A stretch of 8,122 bases of DNA from Pseudomonadota bacterium (GCA_023390955.1 JAEWBW010000519.1:1-8122), one strand, 5' to 3'. Shown: positions 1 through 6,787, counted from the first letter of the stretch. Translations and numbers: made by a program. The notes: generated by a model not told the origin, from the letters alone.

Positions 1-1435
1 GCACGTCGCCCTTGGCTTGCTCGCGGCCGACCTCACGGCGCGGCCACGCGTAATCGTCGGCGCGGCCAGCGGGCGCGCTCAGCGGCTCACCCTTCACCAG
101 TGTCCGGGCTGCGAGCGCATCGACCGAAGCCGGGCGCGATCCGGGACCGCCGAGCAGTTGATCCGCGGAGATCGAAGCGGCTACGAGCGGAACGATCGGG
201 CCAGCCAGCGGTCGCGGCGCGGGCTTGCCGGGCTCGGCGCTGGTGTCGGGTGTGGCGGGCTCGCTCGGCAGCGCGATCGGGCCGGAGCGCCCGGCGAGCA
301 GGCGCGTGATCTCGCGCTCGACATAGTGGGCGAGCTTGCGCGCGCCAGGCTTGGTGAAATAGACGCCGTCGCCGGTACGAAGCTGGCGGATCTGGCCTTC
401 GAAGTCGGGGCCCTTCTGGAGGAAGCGGCCGGCTTCGTCGACAAATCCGTCCCAGACGTCGACATAGGTAATGCCGGCCTTGGCGGAGCCCTCGCGGTAG
501 AGTGAATCCAGGAACAGCATGTCCGCGGTGCCCTTCGGGCCGCGGATCGCGGGCAGGCCGACCCAGAGCACCGGCACACCCTTGCTCTTGAGGACGCCGA
601 TCAATTCCTCGATCTTCTTACCGTAGAGCTCGACCCAGCGGTCGTCGCGGAATTCATAGAGACCGTTGGGCGAGCGCGCGGTCTTTTCGGGGGCCGCGGC
701 AGCCGGCGTGTCGGCATTGTCGGCGTCGTCCTGCGGCAGGTCGCTGTCGGCCGGCTTGTCGCCCGGCTTGGCGTCGGTCTTTGCGTCTGTCTTCGTGTCG
801 GTCTTGGGATCACCCGGCTTGCCGTTGGGTTGCTGCTTGGCGCGTGCGCCCTTATCGTTCTTCTTGTCGGTGGCCTTGTCGGATTTTTCCGTGACGGCCT
901 CGCGGATCGCCATGCGGTCGTTGAGGCCGAGCATGACGACGATGACGTCGGGGTGTTCGGTCTCCAGCAGGCCCTTTGCGGCGGCTGCCCAGTCGGACGG
1001 CTCGCCCCGGGGCTGATACTTGATCAGGCCGGACGTGGTCTTGTGCTTGCGGATTACGCCCATGTCGGGCTGCTCGGCGTAGGCGTCCTCAAGGCCGTAG
1101 GCGAGCCAGTCGGCCATGGCGTCACCGATCACCAGCACGTTCTTCTCAGGCGTGGTGTCGCGTTTGGCCGGCGCCGGCGCGCGCGAGAAATCCTGACGCG
1201 GCGCCTGCGGCTGTTGCTGCTGGAAGGGCGCGAAGAAATCGCCGCCGAACCAGCCGCCGCCGCCACCACCGCGTGATGGTGCCGATCGGGGCGGCGAGTT
1301 ACCGAATCCCGGGAAGTTGAAGAACTGCGCCGAAGCGGGCGCTGCAATCGAGACCAAGATGGCGAGCGCCGTCCCGAGCGCGATCAGCGGCCCGGTCTCG
1401 GTGAACACCTTGAAAAATGATCTTGGCTTCGACAT
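1..1435 (-). CDS. Secreted DUF459 protein, SGNH-hydrolase fold, 3' end outside window
   Basis: An open frame of 478 codons runs from the ATG at 1433-1435 to the left edge without a stop, so the C-terminus is missing. An AGGA ribosome site lies four bases before the ATG (1440-1443). Residues 1-37 form a signal peptide: basic start, hydrophobic core at about 16-33, and likely cleavage after ASA. A Gly/Gln/Pro-rich stretch (about 40-95) leads into the SGNH-like domain. Block I reads VLVIGDAMADW (101-110), block III GLNDR (170-174) and block V DGVYFT (356-361). A Lys/Asp/Thr-rich linker of about 65 residues (183-248) interrupts the domain after block III, and a Pro/Ala-rich tail follows residue 383. 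Family knowledge: DUF459 proteins are exported SGNH-like proteins of alphaproteobacteria with no settled substrate. Odd: the block I serine is Ala106 and the block V histidine is Tyr359, so hydrolase activity is doubtful. Family assignment is fairly sure; function is not known. Confidence 0.85.
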   Translation of the reverse strand, partial: MSKPRSFFKVFTETGPLIALGTALAILVSIAAPASAQFFNFPGFGNSPPRSAPSRGGGGGGWFGGDFFAPFQQQQPQAPRQDFSRAPAPAKRDTTPEKNVLVIGDAMADWLAYGLEDAYAEQPDMGVIRKHKTTSGLIKYQPRGEPSDWAAAAKGLLETEHPDVIVVMLGLNDRMAIREAVTEKSDKATDKKNDKGARAKQQPNGKPGDPKTDTKTDAKTDAKPGDKPADSDLPQDDADNADTPAAAAPEKTARSPNGLYEFRDDRWVELYGKKIEELIGVLKSKGVPVLWVGLPAIRGPKGTADMLFLDSLYREGSAKAGITYVDVWDGFVDEAGRFLQKGPDFEGQIRQLRTGDGVYFTKPGARKLAHYVEREITRLLAGRSGPIALPSEPATPDTSAEPGKPAPRPLAGPIVPLVAASISADQLLGGPGSRPASVDALAARTLVKGEPLSAPAGRADDYAWPRREVGREQAKGDV

Positions 1436-1439
1436 GCGA

Positions 1440-1443
1440 TCCT
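1440..1443 (-). promoter_or_regulatory. Ribosome binding site of the DUF459 gene
   Basis: AGGA on the reverse strand, four bases before the ATG at 1435. It supports this start. No other start in this frame fits the signal peptide better. Confidence 0.5.
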
Positions 1444-1591
1444 GGTCGGGGCGCAGGGTTTCGATACGCCGGATATAATAGCGGAATCAGGCTGCAAACG
1501 GGCAGATTTGATGGGCCATAGATCGGCGATCGACCGGTCCCGTCAAGCAAAAGCGGCTGATTTCCCCCTCAGGGTTACTTTTGCCCCCGAT

Positions 1592-2980
1592 TTACCGCCC
1601 GCGCAGCTTGTCCAGCATGTCCGAGGAGGCAAATCCGTCCGATGGGACCCCGATCGAGGCTTGGAAATTGCGCAGGGCCTCCCGGGTCATGCCGCCGAAC
1701 TGGCCGTCGGGGGTTCCGCGGTAGAAGCCGCGCTGGGCCAACAGCTGCTGCAGCTCCAGCCGCTCGGTCCGCGACAGCTCCCGTTCCTGCCGCGGCCAGG
1801 GCTGGACGAAGGGCTGGCCGCCACGGAGGCGGTCGGCGAAATGGCCGATCGCGAGCGCATAGGCCTCGGCCGGGTTGTATTTCATGATGACGCGGTAGTT
1901 CTGCAGCATCAGGAAGCCGGGGCCCTGGGCGCCGGCGGGTGCGAGCAGATAGGCCTTCTCATTCGGATGCGGGAAGGGCTGGCGGGTGGCGCGCGTGAGC
2001 CCGAGCTTCTCCCATTGCGCGATCGTCATGCCCTTGGCGCGATCGGCGAGCATGTAGTTGAAGCCCTTGGGCACAACGACCTCGAAGCCCCAGGTCTGCC
2101 CGCTCTGCCAGCCATCCTTCTTCAAATTGTTGGCGGTCGATGCGATCAGGTCGGTCGGATTGTCGACGACGTCGCGGCGGCCGTCGCCGTCGCCATCCAC
2201 CGCAAAGCGCTTGAACGCGGTCGGCATGAACTGGGTCGGTCCGAACGCGCCGGCCCAGGAGCCGCGCAGTTGTTCCGGACGCAGATCGCCGCGGTTCAGG
2301 ATCTCCAGCGCGGAGAGGAATTCGTCCTTGAAATAGGCCTGACGGCGCCCGATGCAGGCGAGCGTCGCAGTCGATTGCAGCACGTTGCGATCGCCCATCT
2401 GGGTCGAATAGTTGGACTCGATGCCCCAGATCGAGGCGATGATGTAGCGGTCGACGCCCATGGCCTTTTCGGTGGCGTCGAACTGCGCCTTGTACTTGGC
2501 GAGGATCTCCTTGCCCTTGGCGAGCCGGTTGTCGTTCACGAGGATGTCGAGATAGTCCCAGATCGACTTCGTGAACTCGGGCTGCGAGTCCATCAGGTCC
2601 ATGATGCGCAGGTCGGGCGACAGGCCCGTGGTGAAGCGCTGAAAATTATCCTGCGTGACGCCGCGCCGCGCGGCATCGGGCCACATCCCCGCGACGCAAT
2701 TGTTGAAGTTGCCGGCGGCCTCGCGGATCGCGGCGGCCGTCATCAGCGGATGGCCTGAGGCGCCGTCCTCGCCGGTCCAGGGGAGGGGACCGCCCTGGGC
2801 CGGTGCGGGCTGCGCGGGGCCCGGATTCGGGCCGGAGAAAATGCCGCCGAACAGGTTCGGCAGGCCGTTTTGCTGGGCGTTTGCCGGGAGCGGGAACAAC
2901 AGCGCGGCCGCGATCATTGTCGCGCCGGTCAGCGGCCGAAAATATTGTCCCAGTGCTGCCGCTGACTGCATCATCTCCAC
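1592..2980 (-). CDS. Secreted lytic murein transglycosylase, MltB family, with peptidoglycan-binding domain
   Basis: A 462-residue enzyme predicted to cleave the MurNAc-GlcNAc bond of peptidoglycan in the periplasm, leaving 1,6-anhydroMurNAc ends. Residues 1-36 are a signal peptide ending in ANA before QQNG; there is no lipobox, so it should be soluble rather than a lipoprotein like E. coli MltB. A Pro/Gly-rich linker (about 40-75) precedes the catalytic domain (about 78-390). The catalytic glutamate is Glu188 in WGIESNYST, followed by GSWAGAFGPTQFMPT (240-254) and an EF-hand-like acidic loop DGDGDGRRD (262-270), as in the Slt35 calcium site. Residues 404-461 form a peptidoglycan-binding type 1 domain. 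Start is ambiguous: GTG at 2980, or ATG at 2974 or 2971; a GGTGGAG tract abuts the first ATG and lies three bases before the second. It is codirectional with the DUF459 gene across 156 bases and divergent from galU. Family call is firm; the individual physiological role is unknown. Confidence 0.95.
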   Translation of the reverse strand: MEMMQSAAALGQYFRPLTGATMIAAALLFPLPANAQQNGLPNLFGGIFSGPNPGPAQPAPAQGGPLPWTGEDGASGHPLMTAAAIREAAGNFNNCVAGMWPDAARRGVTQDNFQRFTTGLSPDLRIMDLMDSQPEFTKSIWDYLDILVNDNRLAKGKEILAKYKAQFDATEKAMGVDRYIIASIWGIESNYSTQMGDRNVLQSTATLACIGRRQAYFKDEFLSALEILNRGDLRPEQLRGSWAGAFGPTQFMPTAFKRFAVDGDGDGRRDVVDNPTDLIASTANNLKKDGWQSGQTWGFEVVVPKGFNYMLADRAKGMTIAQWEKLGLTRATRQPFPHPNEKAYLLAPAGAQGPGFLMLQNYRVIMKYNPAEAYALAIGHFADRLRGGQPFVQPWPRQERELSRTERLELQQLLAQRGFYRGTPDGQFGGMTREALRNFQASIGVPSDGFASSDMLDKLRGR

Positions 2981-3168
2981 CCGTCCGGCCAGAAAAGTCG
3001 GCCCTCAGCAGGCCCTCGTTACGGTTGCCAATATCTTAACGAAGGTGAAGTTTTGTGGGCGGCCTTTTCCTAAAGAGCCCTACATCCGCCTTTGTTACTG
3101 GCTGCAAACAGGCTAGCTAAGGTGCCATTGCTTTAGTTCCGCGCTTTCCAAGGTATTCAATCAATCCC
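2981..3168. promoter_or_regulatory. Divergent intergenic region between the transglycosylase gene and galU
   Basis: These 188 bases separate two divergent start codons, so promoters for both genes should lie here. The segment from about 3030 to 3130 is visibly richer in A and T than the flanking genes. I could not find a convincing pair of -35 and -10 boxes for either gene; the best partial match for galU is TTGTTA at 3092-3097 with no good -10 box. No operator-like palindrome stands out. The role is inferred from gene orientation. Confidence 0.45.
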
Positions 3169-4044
3169 ATGAAAATCCGCAAAGCCGTATTCCCCGTCGC
3201 CGGCCTCGGCACCCGCGTGCTGCCCGCCACCAAGGCGATGCCCAAGGAAATGCTCACCATCGTCGACAAGCCGTTGATCCAGTACGTCTACGACGAGGCG
3301 CGCGAAGCCGGCATCGAGCATTTCGTGTTCGTCACCGGCCGTAACAAGAACGTCATCGAGGACCATTTCGACAAGATGTTCGAGCTGGACTCTACGCTCG
3401 CCGCGCGCGGCAAGAAAGCCGAGCAGGAGATTTTGGCGCAGAACCAGCCGGAGGCCGGCGCCGTCAGCTTCACCCGCCAGCAGGCGCCGCTCGGCCTTGG
3501 CCACGCGGTCTGGTGCGCGCGCGACATCGTCGGCAACGAGCCCTTCGCGGTCGTGCTGCCCGATGAGCTCGTGCTCAACTCGCCGGGCTGCCTGAAGCAG
3601 ATGATCGAGGCTGCCGGCAAGCTCGGCGAAAAATCGAATGTGATCGCGGTCGAGGCCGTGCCTGACAATCTCACCCATCAATACGGCATCTGCGGCGTCG
3701 GCAAGCGCGACGGCAAGATCTTCGAGGTCGACGGCATGGTCGAGAAGCCGCCGAAGGGCACCGCGCCCTCAAATCTCTCGATCACCGGCCGCTACATCCT
3801 GCAGCCCGAGATCTTCAAGATCCTGGAAACCCAGGAGCGCGGCGCCGGCGGCGAGATCCAGCTCACCGACGCGATGATCGGGCTGGCCAAGTCGCAAAAG
3901 TTCTACGGCGTCGAGTTCGAGGGCGAGCGGCACGATTGCGGCTCCAAGCCCGGCTTCCTGCGCGCGAATATTGCCTATGGCCTGAAGCGGCCGGAGCTGC
4001 GCGATGGATTGCTTGCTGAGATGAAGAAGTATCTGGGGCAGTAG
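3169..4044 (+). CDS. galU: UTP--glucose-1-phosphate uridylyltransferase (UDP-glucose pyrophosphorylase)
   Basis: Cytoplasmic enzyme that joins UTP and glucose-1-phosphate to give UDP-glucose and pyrophosphate, supplying precursors for exopolysaccharide, LPS, cyclic glucans and UDP-galactose. The 291 residues match the usual bacterial GalU length. Visible motifs: the nucleotide-binding loop AGLGTRVLPATKAMPKEML (11-29), PLGLGHAV (107-114), the metal-binding aspartate region VLPDEL (129-134), VEKP (191-194), GGEIQLTDA (227-235) and DCGSKPGF (256-263). The ATG at 3169 puts KIRKAVFPVAGLG at the expected N-terminus. The ribosome site is poor: the nearest AAGG (3150-3153) is 15 bases upstream. The gene stands alone, divergent from the transglycosylase gene and convergent with the diguanylate cyclase gene, with a palindromic repeat just after its stop. 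In rhizobia this gene is sometimes called exoN. Identification is very secure. Confidence 0.97.
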   Translation: MKIRKAVFPVAGLGTRVLPATKAMPKEMLTIVDKPLIQYVYDEAREAGIEHFVFVTGRNKNVIEDHFDKMFELDSTLAARGKKAEQEILAQNQPEAGAVSFTRQQAPLGLGHAVWCARDIVGNEPFAVVLPDELVLNSPGCLKQMIEAAGKLGEKSNVIAVEAVPDNLTHQYGICGVGKRDGKIFEVDGMVEKPPKGTAPSNLSITGRYILQPEIFKILETQERGAGGEIQLTDAMIGLAKSQKFYGVEFEGERHDCGSKPGFLRANIAYGLKRPELRDGLLAEMKKYLGQ

Positions 4045-4060
4045 GCGCTACCGCGATCGT

Positions 4061-4141
4061 CATTGCGAGCGCAGCGAAGCAATCCAGGAACGGATCCGCG
4101 GAGGAAGTCTGGATTGCTTCGTCGCTTCGCTCCTCGCAATG
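4061..4141. repeat. Intergenic palindromic repeat, likely also a bidirectional terminator
   Basis: The left arm (4061-4087) starts cattgcgag and ends gaagcaatccag. The right arm (4109-4141) is its reverse complement except that the middle is six bases longer. A 21-base loop (4088-4108) holds GGATCC and CCGCGG. It lies 16 bases after the galU stop and 16 bases before the end of the convergent cyclase gene, where a strong hairpin can stop transcription from both sides, though no T-tract is present. This palindrome type is known as an abundant dispersed element between genes in Bradyrhizobium and relatives, and is often mistranslated as peptides containing ARSEATKQS; one such spurious frame exists here. 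Copy number cannot be judged from this window. Confidence 0.85.
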
Positions 4142-4157
4142 AGGGCGATGGAGTCGG

Positions 4158-5654
4158 CTACGCTACCAGCGACAGCTTCGGAATGCTCGCCACCACCGAC
4201 TGGTTGCGACCGCCGGCCTTGGCGGCATAGAGCGCCTTGTCGGCGGCGCTGACCAGCACGGACCAGTCCATCCCGGCAACGGGAATGAGGCTTGCGACAC
4301 CGCAGGAGACCGTCGATGTCACCTCGTCGTCGGACCAGCCCTGGACCTTGTCGCGGATCTTCTCGGCGACCTTGAACGCGTCGGATGCAGAGGTGCCCGG
4401 CAGCAGCCCCGCGAACTCCTCGCCGCCGTAGCGCGCCGCGCAATCGCCTGCGCGACTGACCGAATCCGAGATGCAGATGGCGATGCCGACCAGCACCTGG
4501 TCGCCGGCCTGATGACCGAACGTGTCGTTGTAGGCCTTGAAGTGATCGGCATCGATCATCAGCAGCGCGACCGGCGTGCTCTGGCGCATCGCGCGCCGCC
4601 ATTCGATGTCGATGACATGGTCGAACTTGCGGCGGTTGCGCAGGCCCGTGAGCGCGTCGGTGGTTGCCATCTCCTCGAGCTTATACTCGGCCTCCGCGCG
4701 CCGCCGGATCTCGCGGGCGAGCACCAGTGTCGATGCCAGCATGAACAGAATCAGCGCCGCTACCACGGCGCCGATGCGGATCGCCTCGGTCTGCCAGAGC
4801 GCGAACACGGCGCTGAGAGGCTTGCCGGCCACGACGAACAGCGGATTGTTGCCACCGCTGCGGGCGTAGAGCCGCGGTGTCGCATCGACCGGCCCCTGGC
4901 CGGAATAGGAGCCGCCGACGCGGAGATTTTGCGAGCTCCAGTCCGCCTTCTGGTTCAGGTTCCTGCCGATGATGTCGAGATCGAACGGCCGCCGCATGAT
5001 GATGGTGCGGTCCTGCCTCAGCACCGTGATCGTGTCCGCGGGATCGAGGGTCAGCCGGTCGAACAGCTCGTGGAAATAGCTGAAGCGGATCGAGCCGGCG
5101 ACGACGCCCATGAAGCCGCCTTCGCTGTCGCTGACACGCCGGCTCAGGACGATGGAATAGGCGCCGCGAAACAGCATGGGGCGGCTGATGTACAGCCCGG
5201 TGCCGGGATTGTCGCGGTGGACCGTGAAGTAGTCCTCGTCTCCGCGGTTCTCGTCCAGGGGATCGAGCGTGGAGGCGTCGACGAGCAATTTGCCATGGGC
5301 GTCGAAGACCTGGATCGCGCCGAAATGCTTTGCGGTGGTGGCGTGGTCGAACAGGATCAACTGCCGGATCGGCTTCGAGACGGTCCAGATCTCGGGCAGC
5401 AGCATGTTGCCGGCGACCGCTTTCAGCGACAGGTCGTAGATCTCGACGTTGCGGCTGATATCAGCCTCGATGCTGGTGGCGAGGTTTTCCAGGGTCTGCC
5501 GGGCGAGGGCCTCCTCGCCGCGGCGCATGTCCAGCATCACGTTGACGCAAATGGCGGAAAAGCCGATCACCGTCACGACGGACGAGATGATCAGCAACTT
5601 CGTCGAAATTCGCCACGGCCGACGGGCCGGGCCTTCGCGCCATCCAGACAGCAT
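4158..5654 (-). CDS. Membrane-bound diguanylate cyclase with periplasmic sensor domain (GGDEF)
   Basis: A 498-residue inner-membrane protein predicted to make cyclic di-GMP from two GTP. Helix 1 spans about 20-40 and helix 2 about 293-313. The roughly 250 residues between them should be periplasmic and resemble a double Cache sensor (for example FGAIQVFDAHGKLLVDAS, then a GTGLYISRP region). A short coiled linker (314-330) enters the GGDEF domain (about 331-490), which opens with TDALTGLRNRRKFD and carries IDADHFKAYNDTFGHQAGD. The active site is intact GGEEF (410-414). An RAGD inhibitory site (401-404) lies exactly five residues before it, so product feedback is expected. The ATG at 5654 has a GGGAG ribosome site six bases upstream. 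There is no EAL domain, so this should be a synthase only. The ligand of the sensor is unknown. The gene is convergent with galU and divergent from the DUF7662-like gene. Confidence 0.95.
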   Translation of the reverse strand: MLSGWREGPARRPWRISTKLLIISSVVTVIGFSAICVNVMLDMRRGEEALARQTLENLATSIEADISRNVEIYDLSLKAVAGNMLLPEIWTVSKPIRQLILFDHATTAKHFGAIQVFDAHGKLLVDASTLDPLDENRGDEDYFTVHRDNPGTGLYISRPMLFRGAYSIVLSRRVSDSEGGFMGVVAGSIRFSYFHELFDRLTLDPADTITVLRQDRTIIMRRPFDLDIIGRNLNQKADWSSQNLRVGGSYSGQGPVDATPRLYARSGGNNPLFVVAGKPLSAVFALWQTEAIRIGAVVAALILFMLASTLVLAREIRRRAEAEYKLEEMATTDALTGLRNRRKFDHVIDIEWRRAMRQSTPVALLMIDADHFKAYNDTFGHQAGDQVLVGIAICISDSVSRAGDCAARYGGEEFAGLLPGTSASDAFKVAEKIRDKVQGWSDDEVTSTVSCGVASLIPVAGMDWSVLVSAADKALYAAKAGGRNQSVVASIPKLSLVA

Positions 5655-5660
5655 CGTTGG

Positions 5661-5665
5661 CTCCC
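5661..5665 (-). promoter_or_regulatory. Ribosome binding site of the diguanylate cyclase gene
   Basis: GGGAG on the reverse strand, six bases before the ATG at 5654. It fixes that ATG as the likely start and argues against downstream alternatives. Confidence 0.65.
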
Positions 5666-5786
5666 GATACTATTGGATGCGCCTGAATTCTTGCCCAGTG
5701 CTTAAGTTGTGACGCGCGCGCCGCAATCAGTTAAGAAACGGTTTCCGGGGTCAGTGCATTTGTGCAGACGGCCCATACGGCGAGTT

Positions 5787-5791
5787 GAGGA
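5787..5791 (+). promoter_or_regulatory. Ribosome binding site that decides the start of the DUF7662-like gene
   Basis: GAGGA, five bases before the GTG at 5797. The in-frame TTG at 5785 overlaps this site and would make it part of the coding sequence, so GTG at 5797 is preferred. Confidence 0.6.
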
Positions 5792-5796
5792 CTGCG

Positions 5797-6054
5797 GTGA
5801 ACGACTACGACGCGTTGCGGGACTATCTGCTGCGGCAGAAGCAGACGGAGTTCATGTTGAGCTTCGAGCAGATCGAGGAGATCATCGGCGCGGCCCTGCC
5901 GCGGGCGGCCAACCGTGCCTCATGGTGGGACACCTCGCGCAGCCCGGATATCCAGATGCCGCAGCGCGAAGCCTGCCTCGCCGCGGGTTTCAAGGCCACG
6001 CGGATGCCGGACGGCCAGACGGTGCGGTTCACGAAGCAGAAGACGAAGCGGTAG
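5797..6054 (+). CDS. Small cytoplasmic DUF7662-like protein
   Basis: An 85-residue protein starting at GTG 5797, chosen because GAGGA sits five bases upstream; a TTG at 5785 would add four residues. It begins DYDALRDYLLRQ, continues with a FEQIEEIIG segment and ALPRAANRASWWD, and ends in a basic tail. This order (short helix YDALxxYL, IEEIIG helix, LP...A..WW motif, then xAGF/W and a beta strand ending in VRF) is what I recall of DUF7662, a small family of unknown function often found near nuclease or defence genes but also alone. Variation: the usual short serine/histidine segment before the AGF strand is replaced by SPDIQMPQREACLAAGF. There is no signal peptide or membrane helix. It is followed after eight bases by a small membrane protein gene, suggesting coexpression. 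Function is unknown; the family call is from memory of the motif pattern. Confidence 0.75.
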   Translation: MNDYDALRDYLLRQKQTEFMLSFEQIEEIIGAALPRAANRASWWDTSRSPDIQMPQREACLAAGFKATRMPDGQTVRFTKQKTKR

Positions 6055-6062
6055 CCGGCGGG

Positions 6063-6311
6063 ATGATCCTGCGCTGGCTGAGGGTGCTTGCGGGCGTAGC
6101 CCTGATCGTCCTGGGCGTGCTGTTCGCACTCGCCTTCGAGGCCCGCTACTGGCGCTGGCGGGACTGCTTCAACGAGCTCGGCCGCTGCTACGATCCGGTC
6201 TCGCAGGACGTCTATCTCGAACAGGCCGGCTTGGTCTGGGGCAGCCTCGCGGCGCTGTCGCTATTGGCCGGGCTTTGTCTCGTCGTCCGACTGCGCCGGA
6301 GATCCGGCTAG
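6063..6311 (+). CDS. Small two-helix membrane protein with a cysteine pair
   Basis: An 82-residue protein starting at ATG 6063, eight bases after the stop of the DUF7662-like gene, so translational coupling is likely. A GGCGGG tract abuts the ATG, which is too close for a good ribosome site and fits coupling. Helix 1 spans about 7-26 and helix 2 about 56-76. Arginines at the N-terminus (RWLR) and the C-terminus (RLRRRSG) put both ends in the cytoplasm, leaving a loop of about 30 residues outside. That loop has Cys35 and Cys42 in CFNELGRC, which could form a disulfide. I recognise no domain. The frame stays open upstream to 5709, but that part overlaps the preceding gene and has the composition of a shadow frame. 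It converges on the next reverse gene, 44 bases away. It is probably real on the basis of its sharp membrane pattern and position. Confidence 0.7.
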   Translation: MILRWLRVLAGVALIVLGVLFALAFEARYWRWRDCFNELGRCYDPVSQDVYLEQAGLVWGSLAALSLLAGLCLVVRLRRRSG

Positions 6312-6324
6312 CGGCCAAGCGTCG

Positions 6325-6340
6325 GGGCGGTGCGCCGCCT
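6325..6340. terminator. Possible hairpin between convergent genes
   Basis: GGCGG (6326-6330), TGCG loop, CCGCC (6335-6339), extended by one G-T pair, lies in the 44-base gap between two convergent genes. No T-tract follows on either strand, so this is only a candidate bidirectional terminator. Confidence 0.3.
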
Positions 6341-6355
6341 CTCGGAGCTCGGTCA

Positions 6356-6778
6356 TCATCCCTCCGCTCCCGGCATGAAGCACCGAACCGTGGCTCCCAA
6401 ATAGCCATATGCCGGCCAGACCAGCGCAGTGCCTGCCATGTTCGGATCATCTATGACGGCATTGTCGGGAACGTCGACCCACATGGTCTCGACCTCCTCG
6501 CTCTGCCGGGCGCGATCGTAGGCATTTGCGTTGATCGGGATCCTGACCCGGTAGTGATGCGAAGAGCTGTCCGGCGCAGTCCACTCGACATTGCTGAGAT
6601 GCATGGCGTCCGAGCCGTCGCAGCACTGCGCGCCTTGCTTGCTATGGAGCGACGTGAACCAGTTGGTGAGGTCGGTCCGCTTGTGGTCGTGGCCGCGCGC
6701 TGGCGACAGCTGCCATAGGATGACGCCACTGAGCAGTACGAAACCACCGATCATCATGGGTGAAGGAGGCTGGGTCAT
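6356..6778 (-). CDS. Exported hypothetical protein with CCDGSDA motif
   Basis: A 140-residue protein starting at ATG 6778. Residues 8-29 form a hydrophobic signal or anchor segment ending SPARG before HDHK, so the rest should be periplasmic. The mature part holds NWFTSLHSKQG, a CCDGSDA motif with Cys52 and Cys53, a YRVRIPI strand, WVDVPDNAVI and a C-terminal VRCFMPG with Cys133. I know this overall pattern from rhizobial hypothetical proteins, where the CCDG and RCFMPG motifs recur; no function is established. The cysteines could form disulfides or bind a metal, which is inference. No clear ribosome site is visible. It starts nine bases after the stop of the 63-residue gene, in the same frame, so coupled translation is likely. 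No known enzyme signature is seen. Confidence 0.85.
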   Translation of the reverse strand: MTQPPSPMMIGGFVLLSGVILWQLSPARGHDHKRTDLTNWFTSLHSKQGAQCCDGSDAMHLSNVEWTAPDSSSHHYRVRIPINANAYDRARQSEEVETMWVDVPDNAVIDDPNMAGTALVWPAYGYLGATVRCFMPGAEG

Positions 6779-6787
6779 GTCGCGGCA

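Larger units (their letters stand above)
5655..5796. promoter_or_regulatory. Divergent intergenic region with a small perfect palindrome
   Basis: These 142 bases lie between the starts of the diguanylate cyclase gene and the DUF7662-like gene and should hold promoters for both. A perfect odd palindrome, GAAAC-G-GTTTC, lies at 5735-5745, and GTGCA occurs twice at 5754-5758 and 5762-5766. A weak forward promoter can be drawn as TTGTGA (5708-5713), 17 bases, GTTAAG (5731-5736). None of these is strong enough to assign a regulator. Confidence 0.35.

Noticed and set aside
1473..1480. TATAAT on the forward strand and TATTAT on the reverse strand upstream of the DUF459 gene
   Set aside because: No matching -35 box at proper spacing in either direction; the reverse box could still be a -10 element but one hexamer is not enough.
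1299..1550. Reverse frame of 83 codons across the start of the DUF459 gene
   Set aside because: Out of frame with the DUF459 protein, whose signal peptide and motifs are clear; no support of its own.
1508..2758. Long forward frame of 416 codons opposite the transglycosylase gene
   Set aside because: It is antisense to a firmly identified gene, has no recognisable motif or ribosome site, and is explained by high GC at codon third positions removing stops.
1490..3111. GGCTGCAAAC present upstream of both the DUF459 gene and galU
   Set aside because: A single 10-base match in two intergenic regions, in different positions relative to the starts; chance is a sufficient explanation.
4060..4602. 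Reverse frame of 180 codons ending in an ARSEATKQS-type peptide
   Set aside because: Overlaps the end of the cyclase gene out of frame and reads into the intergenic palindrome; this peptide is a known spurious product of that repeat.
4512..5705. Long forward frame of 397 codons opposite the diguanylate cyclase gene
   Set aside because: Shadow of the cyclase reading frame; Arg/Asp/Gly/Val-rich composition typical of antisense frames and no domain.
5709..6062. Forward frame extending the small membrane protein upstream
   Set aside because: It overlaps the DUF7662-like gene in another frame and has shadow-like composition; the protein pattern becomes sensible only from the ATG at 6063.
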